Shown here: positions 58,718 to 64,000 of the stretch, piece by piece
How the letters are laid out: each line of letters begins with the position of its first letter
Position numbering within the stretch: position 1 is the first letter of the stretch
NCBI GenBank assembly: GCA_040954595.2
Contig: CM082580.2
Coordinates: 9,982,001 to 10,046,000, forward strand
Direction: 5' to 3'
DNA: 64,000 nucleotides
Source: Balanoglossus misakiensis
Lineage: Eukaryota > Hemichordata
Made by a program: the position numbers and the translations under genes
Notes under the pieces: model-generated
Databases searched by the model: none
What the model was told of the DNA's origin: nothing
The model's input: the letters and a program-made list of their open reading frames with translations, nothing else

Positions 58718-61700
58718 TTATAAAGGCTCCAGCGAGTTCATTTTGTTTTTCTTCTTCCTTCCTGTCGAGGTTGGCAGTGCTTCAAGCCTTGTCGGTCGCC
58801 TCAGGGGTATATCGGCCGCTTTGATCTGTCCGTGGACGGCGGCCGCTCTCATACTACCATTAGCCGTTCCCACATTGCCGTTCATGTTGTACGTCGGTCC
58901 GGAATACAAGTCTTTGCCGGTATCTGGGTTGAGAAATAACATAGTAGGCTTCAGTCACACGTGTGTTACCAGATGAAAACCCAGATTTGGCAATGGGGTA
59001 AGCTGAGAGTATTTCTGTACATGATACTTCATACTAGGATTCTCTGACAGCCATGATACTCACCGTAATTTTTAGGCGGTTCCATTTGCAACAGCTGACT
59101 GGCTCTTTTGGGTTTGAAGTACTCAGTGGCTGCACTGCCATTCTGCATTTTCTGAGAGTAAAAAAAAAGAATTGTGTTTTATGATAACTGATGAGACCCA
59201 TGTTATCCAATATAATATAAACTTCTGTTGTGAAACACAGTGGCGGTAGAGTGACAAACGACTGTGTGATCACCAGGCAAAAATAAAATTTTCCTCACCC
59301 TCCTTAGCCTGTCTTCATCTGCAGGGTCCATATAGCTGGGCTGAACGGCTTGTTGTGTGGTGACCACACCGTTCTGCTGTGGCCTCTCGTAGCCCCCAGA
59401 ACCTCTGTTCTGTGGCTGTCTTCCTCCTGGCATGACTCCTATATCACACAGAAATGCAAAAGTCAGTGACTGTGTCAAATATCTGGTGGAAACACAGCTC
59501 AAAAACGCTGGTAACCATCACACATATAAACCTTTGTTAGAATTCATGACCACAGACACAGACAGACACAGACACACTTACCTGTTGGCAGTGACGTTTT
59601 CGTGATAACCATATCCGGCAAAATCCATTTATTCTCGTCTTCATCCCACTTGCTCTCCGTCCTGATTCGATCCAAGTTGCTGTAGTTACAATCGCGGCGT
59701 ATCAGCGGCTGTATCCTCTCCAGGATCTGTTGAAGCTGTTTGATCTGCCGGTCCTGTTTTCGGATGCTGTCCAGGTAGTCGATTCGTTCAAACTCAAACT
59801 CCGACTGCAGATCTATGACATCAATTTCCAGGGCCCTCACCTATGAACAACAAAACGCCAGTTCCAAATCAATTCCGAAAACCAGCTGCTGCAGAAATGA
59901 GTCAGTTCACACACACACGAAAACAAGTATTATACCTTTTCTTTCTCCTTCTCCAACAATGTATTCTTGCCTCTCAGCTCCTCTTCGATGTTGTTGTAGA
60001 TGTTAAACATGATGCCGTCGTCGTCCATGTTGGCTAAGGCCTTGGCCAGTTTCAGTTTCCTGACTTCAGCGTGTTTCAGTTTCCGCCTCCTCTTCTCTTT
60101 TAAGTTTTCATCATTCGCTCTCTCGCCACCCACCATGTCGGCCTGTAGAAGTTGTATCCTGAACACGACAGTAATATTGGTCATCATTTCACTTTGTGTG
60201 TTTTCATGATTTCAAGTCACAGAAATTCAAATTCTATTTGACATTTAGATTACGATACAATCAGCATTAAATTTGAACACTTAAAAATGTGATGATAAGT
60301 GTTCCTTGTTGCTATGGAAATTAAAGTCATGCATGATATCAACCCATAAAAGTGAGCCATTACCATTTCTTCTCTTGAAATACATAAAATGGTTTCAAAT
60401 ATTAATAGATATTTTAATGTTATGCAAATTAGCCAATACTCTGGGAAGAACACTGAATAACTATATGGGAAAGCAGAAGTTGACATCCCCATTTCAAGTG
60501 GAAACCGCCACTGACCTTTTCAGAGCTTCATCGTGCTGCAGCATTACAGCGTTAGCATTGGCTCTGCCCATCTTGGGGGAGGAGGCTGGTGCCACGGGGC
60601 CTTCATGGTTCACGTCCTGGTCACCTGACACAAAGTCTTCCTGCGAGCGCATGCCACCTTCTATCAACTCCTGCTGCAGGGAGGGAGGAAGGCAAGTTGG
60701 TGAACTCAACTCAGCAAACTTGGTTTTTTGTTTGAAAACATGAATAAGCTCCCACTGGTGTTATGCATGTACACACACCAAACAGAAGCTAAATGTGAAG
60801 GTTTGAATTGAACTAAAACCTAAGAACATGAAGCATACTGGTCGAATGCTTTGCGATTCACAGAATTTTCTGGGTTAGAAGCTAATCTACCTAAAATGCA
60901 TTTGGTGCAGAACTACAAAGTTCCATCTTCCGTTTCACATGGTGGTAGATGACACAGTAATCTGAAAGGGTTCATGCTGACTTTCACGGTTTGTCTTGTG
61001 TAAAAGCTTTAACTGCAGCATTCTTCTATACGTACTTCTCGCAGTTCTTGGGGAAACTCCAAGAAGCTTTCCATGTCTTACCTCTGAGGGCGCAGTGGTT
61101 CCTTCAAGACTGACCAGCCCCACACTGGCTGCGGACTGCTGGCCGTCGACAGAACCCTGCTGCGTTCTTTGCAGTGATGCTGCAGAGCCCGCCACGGTGG
61201 ACCTACTGCCTGAGTGCACTGCCACGCCTTTCACGGATGATTCATCTGCGAAAGAAACACGACCAAACATTACATTACTTTTTAAAAAAACACAACCTCG
61301 CTATTCACCCAAATCAAACACAAATAATTAGCCCTGCAATGAGGGAGGACCAACTTAATTGCAAATCAAAACTCACCTCCGTGGTACTTCTCCTCCACTT
61401 TTTCCATCTTACTTTCATACTGTGCCTTCAGTCTCTCGATGTCTTCCTGCAGCTTGGCTTTACTCATCTGCTCTTCTTCATATTTACTCTGCATTGAAGT
61501 CAGTCGGTCCTCGTACTCCTACAGAAAGTCACCCATCAAAAACATGACATAAGTATTTTGAGGTCTCCACTATTAAGTGTTATCACCGACAGCACCCATC
61601 AGAACACACAAAATTGCACGTACAGACCTAAGACCAAGAAAACTCACCTGTCGAATCAGCTCTTTTTCTTTTTCAAGGTCCTCCTCTTTATCTTTATCCA

Positions 61701-63816
61701 CAACTTTGGCATCCGTTAGCAATTTGAGTTGGCCCTCTGTCATTATTCGGGGGAGGAAATCACATTTCAATAATCGGATTAACATTACCAGCTGTGCATG
61801 CATTAACAGCTCTTTAATACAACATTAACACATGGAAGTCAATAAAATATGTACCAGCCACACACACCATGCATTAATTAGAATACTTTTTAAATAAACT
61901 TGGACATGATTATTCATTTGCTAAAATAAAAACATTAACATTACAATTAATTTTCATGTATTTGTACGAGATAACTTGACCATGTACAATTAATTTTAAT
62001 ACAACACTGTTTTATAGAAGAAAAACGTTGCACTTTACCATTATTCATGAATATGAAAGAATGAACAAACTTCTCAATTCCATATAGTTTTACCTTGTAT
62101 TACCTATCACCTGAAATCTATGTTGTCACACACAGTATGAATTTTTAACTATACAATCATGGTATGTTAGTGACATGACACAGTTAGTGCAGTGACAATA
62201 CTGTCAATCTTGGAGCACCTTCATCAAAAGTTCTCTCCGTCAAGATGAGCACTTCACAGCAGCGACTACTTCCTGAATTCACCTGAATCTGATAAGTTGT
62301 GTGTAGTTATGTGTGTATGCAGTTTTCTGAATGGGATGTGGCAAAGACTGCAATGTCCGATGCAAGCAACACGTGTGTGACACCTGACGGAGAACTTTTG
62401 ATAAAAGCTACTGACCAACGTTTATCTCAAGGACTCACAAAGTAACCAACCTTTTCCAACAAGGACAGAGCTGCTCTCTTAAGAGGAGATTTTGCCAAAA
62501 TATGGGACAGAGGCGCTCTGGACATTGCGGAAAAAGCGTGACTTCTTTGTGAAAACCCCGTTTCCACATATTTCAATACAGTGAGCTTTTTTTTTTTCTT
62601 ACAAGATGCGACAGAACAGCAAAGACAGAGACACAGACAACAAGTATAGAGAACAATGAAACGAAAGCTGACAGATTGTTAGGAAAATACACTGACAGTC
62701 GGTTGTTTAGTTTTGGGTAAAAAAAAACACAGTACGTGCAGCACAAGTTCCACAATCACATCTCTCCTTCACTTACCACCAGCAACCTCATCATCATCAT
62801 CTTTAGGAGGGAAAAGACAAAAGGGTGGAAACTGATTAGACTTGGCAGCAGAGCTTTGCCTGGGTTATGCAAGGGGGGGGGGTGTTGGGATGGGATGGGA
62901 TGGGATTTGTGGGGTCTGGGGTGGGTCATATACATGTATGGGTTAGGGTGGGTTGTGAGGGGTCTGGAATGGGTAATGCAGGGGCTGGGACTATGGAGAA
63001 TCAAGTGACTGAGATTGCTTTTGCGAAGATTGGAGTTGTTACAAAGCAGAGACTGTGATTGGTTTCAAATGGATTGGAATACCCAGGGACTGACATTAAG
63101 AATAGTTTGAAATATGTTATACGGGGAAACGGTACCCTTATGAGAGCGATTTCACATAGGAGATATAAAACATAGACGGACGGGCTTGGAAGTGGGGTCT
63201 ATTTTGATGGATCTGGGGAATCAATTACTTTTGTGACTTTCACAGTATAAACCTGTAAATTTTCACAAAAGCTCATGCAGTTAACCAGTTTGAGTTTTGT
63301 CAGTGACCAGCCTTTATTTTGTCTTTCATGTCAACATTTTTAAGGACAAGTCATCTGACTTCTGAAAGAAAAGTGGCATGCATCCTTTTATATACATGTA
63401 ACAGACAACAACACAAAAACTTATACAAACTGTCAAGGAAAGAATCGTGTGTTTTAAATAATCTCCAAATACACATCAAACCTGACACACACATGGAACT
63501 CTATGGGACTTTGTATCTGCTGACAGATACACATACACATACTAACACAGACAGGATCAACAAGAGCAAGCGCGGTGGATGAACTTACTGGTGAAGCCTC
63601 CCTCCGGCATGGGGATCTGTCCCATCAGCATGGCCTTCAACCTGGTGATCTCCTCTTGGTACTGGCGCAGCAGGGCGTCCTTGGGATCCTCATTGATCCT
63701 GGGTTTGTTCTTGATGTTCTTGGCTCGGTTGGCATACCGCAAGGTGCTCAGGGTCTCGTCGTAGTTGTTGTCGGCCGGGGACAGGCAGGCCACCATCAGC
63801 GTCTTGGTGTTCCCGC
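58718..63816 (-). CDS. KIF17: Kinesin-like protein KIF17, 3' part (partial, continues beyond the right edge)
   Basis: Eleven exons on the minus strand, 3' end complete: 63816-63589, 62800-62777, 61736-61648, 61518-61377, 61245-61082, 60673-60516, 60158-59936, 59840-59582, 59438-59299, 59151-59064 and 58923-58718, about 573 residues with matched phases. The first exon is the end of the kinesin motor and neck ([55 protein letters not shown]), characteristic of homodimeric kinesin-2 (KIF17/OSM-3). Coiled-coil segments follow ([34 protein letters not shown]). The conserved [18 protein letters not shown] and [14 protein letters not shown] tail block matches vertebrate KIF17, and the C-terminus [14 protein letters not shown] corresponds to the basic nuclear/ciliary targeting signal. 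In the family it is a plus-end microtubule motor in cilia and dendrites. The rest of the motor domain lies to the right of the window. Confidence 0.95.
62777..62800 (-). CDS. KIF17: 24-bp microexon of KIF17 just after the motor/neck
   Basis: Flanked on the minus strand by acctcctaaag and gtaagtga, this 24-nt exon is phase 1-1 and adds NDDDEVAG. Both neighbouring introns are phase 1, so inclusion or skipping keeps the frame. It would place an acidic DDDE patch next to the neck region. Confidence 0.65.
62871..63000. repeat. G-rich degenerate minisatellite in a KIF17 intron
   Basis: A G10 run, four gggat units and many ggggt/gggtt words on the plus strand lie just upstream (in KIF17 sense) of the 24-bp microexon. 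The KIF17 transcript would be C-rich here, and the plus strand has many G3+ tracts capable of quadruplex pairing. Confidence 0.7.
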
Positions 63817-64000
63817 CTGGGTGGTGGCACACAATGAAAACCAGAGTGGATAGATGATTAGCCTCTCTTGTAGTGGAGAGCTGGCATGCTAATTTTGTAT
63901 TATCATTTTTTATATGAAATAATGCAGTGTATTATATGGTGTTCATTTCTTCATCTTGTGTAGACTCCACTGGTAACAGTATTGGGAATTGACTGGTGTT
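63817..64000 (-). other. KIF17 intron at the right edge
   Basis: The acceptor ccaccacccag abuts the exon at 63816. The remainder is AT-rich intron with no exon seen before the window ends. Confidence 0.6.

Noticed and set aside
1-64000. Prokaryotic-type systems (CRISPR, defence islands, operons)
   Set aside because: The window is spliced animal DNA; no direct-repeat array with spacers and no bacterial gene cluster is present.

Overview
This window is nuclear genomic DNA from an invertebrate animal. The genes are split by many short introns with GT-AG borders, separated by AT-rich spacers, and carry polyadenylation hexamers, microsatellites, MITE-like elements and a tRNA-derived SINE. No bacterial operon, rRNA, tRNA gene or CRISPR array is seen. 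All gene models come from reading ORF segments, splice sites and intron phase by eye; every proposed junction keeps the frame. The gene set (LOXHD1, KIF17, DNAJC1, p47, an ACSM-type acyl-CoA synthetase) suits an invertebrate deuterostome or a lophotrochozoan. The sequence alone does not settle the phylum.

Layout, left to right. (1) 1-3117: AT-rich DNA with one orphan exon candidate, a CA microsatellite and the probable 3' UTR of the next gene. (2) 3118-5822, minus: a four-exon ankyrin-repeat protein. (3) 6873-9814, plus: DNAJC1, an ER J-domain/SANT protein, divergent from gene 2 across about 1 kb. (4) 12081-14693, plus: a secreted sphingomyelinase-C-like phosphodiesterase whose catalytic domain looks bacterial and lies in one exon. 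(5) 15575-18439, minus: NSFL1C (p47), the p97/VCP cofactor, in ten exons. (6) 18699-23215, minus: a mitochondrial medium-chain acyl-CoA synthetase in fifteen exons, ending about 260 bp upstream of the NSFL1C start. (7) 25357-27108, minus: an intronless nine-finger C2H2 protein. (8) 27109-34236: a long gene-poor stretch with a SINE and microsatellites. (9) 34321-54092, plus: LOXHD1, 45 coding exons and 17 PLAT domains. (10) 58718 to beyond the right edge, minus: the 3' half of KIF17, a homodimeric kinesin-2.

The genes do not form a pathway. LOXHD1 (hair-cell or cilium-associated membrane protein) and KIF17 (ciliary motor) converge tail to tail, but nothing in the sequence shows that this is functional. 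The most interesting points are the 17-PLAT LOXHD1 in which all 16 introns between repeats are phase 1; a 21-bp LOXHD1 microexon that repeats the end of the preceding exon; a 24-bp symmetric KIF17 microexon just after the motor; the bacterial-type sphingomyelinase; a possible duplicated unnamed module in the ankyrin protein; and several small interspersed repeat families.
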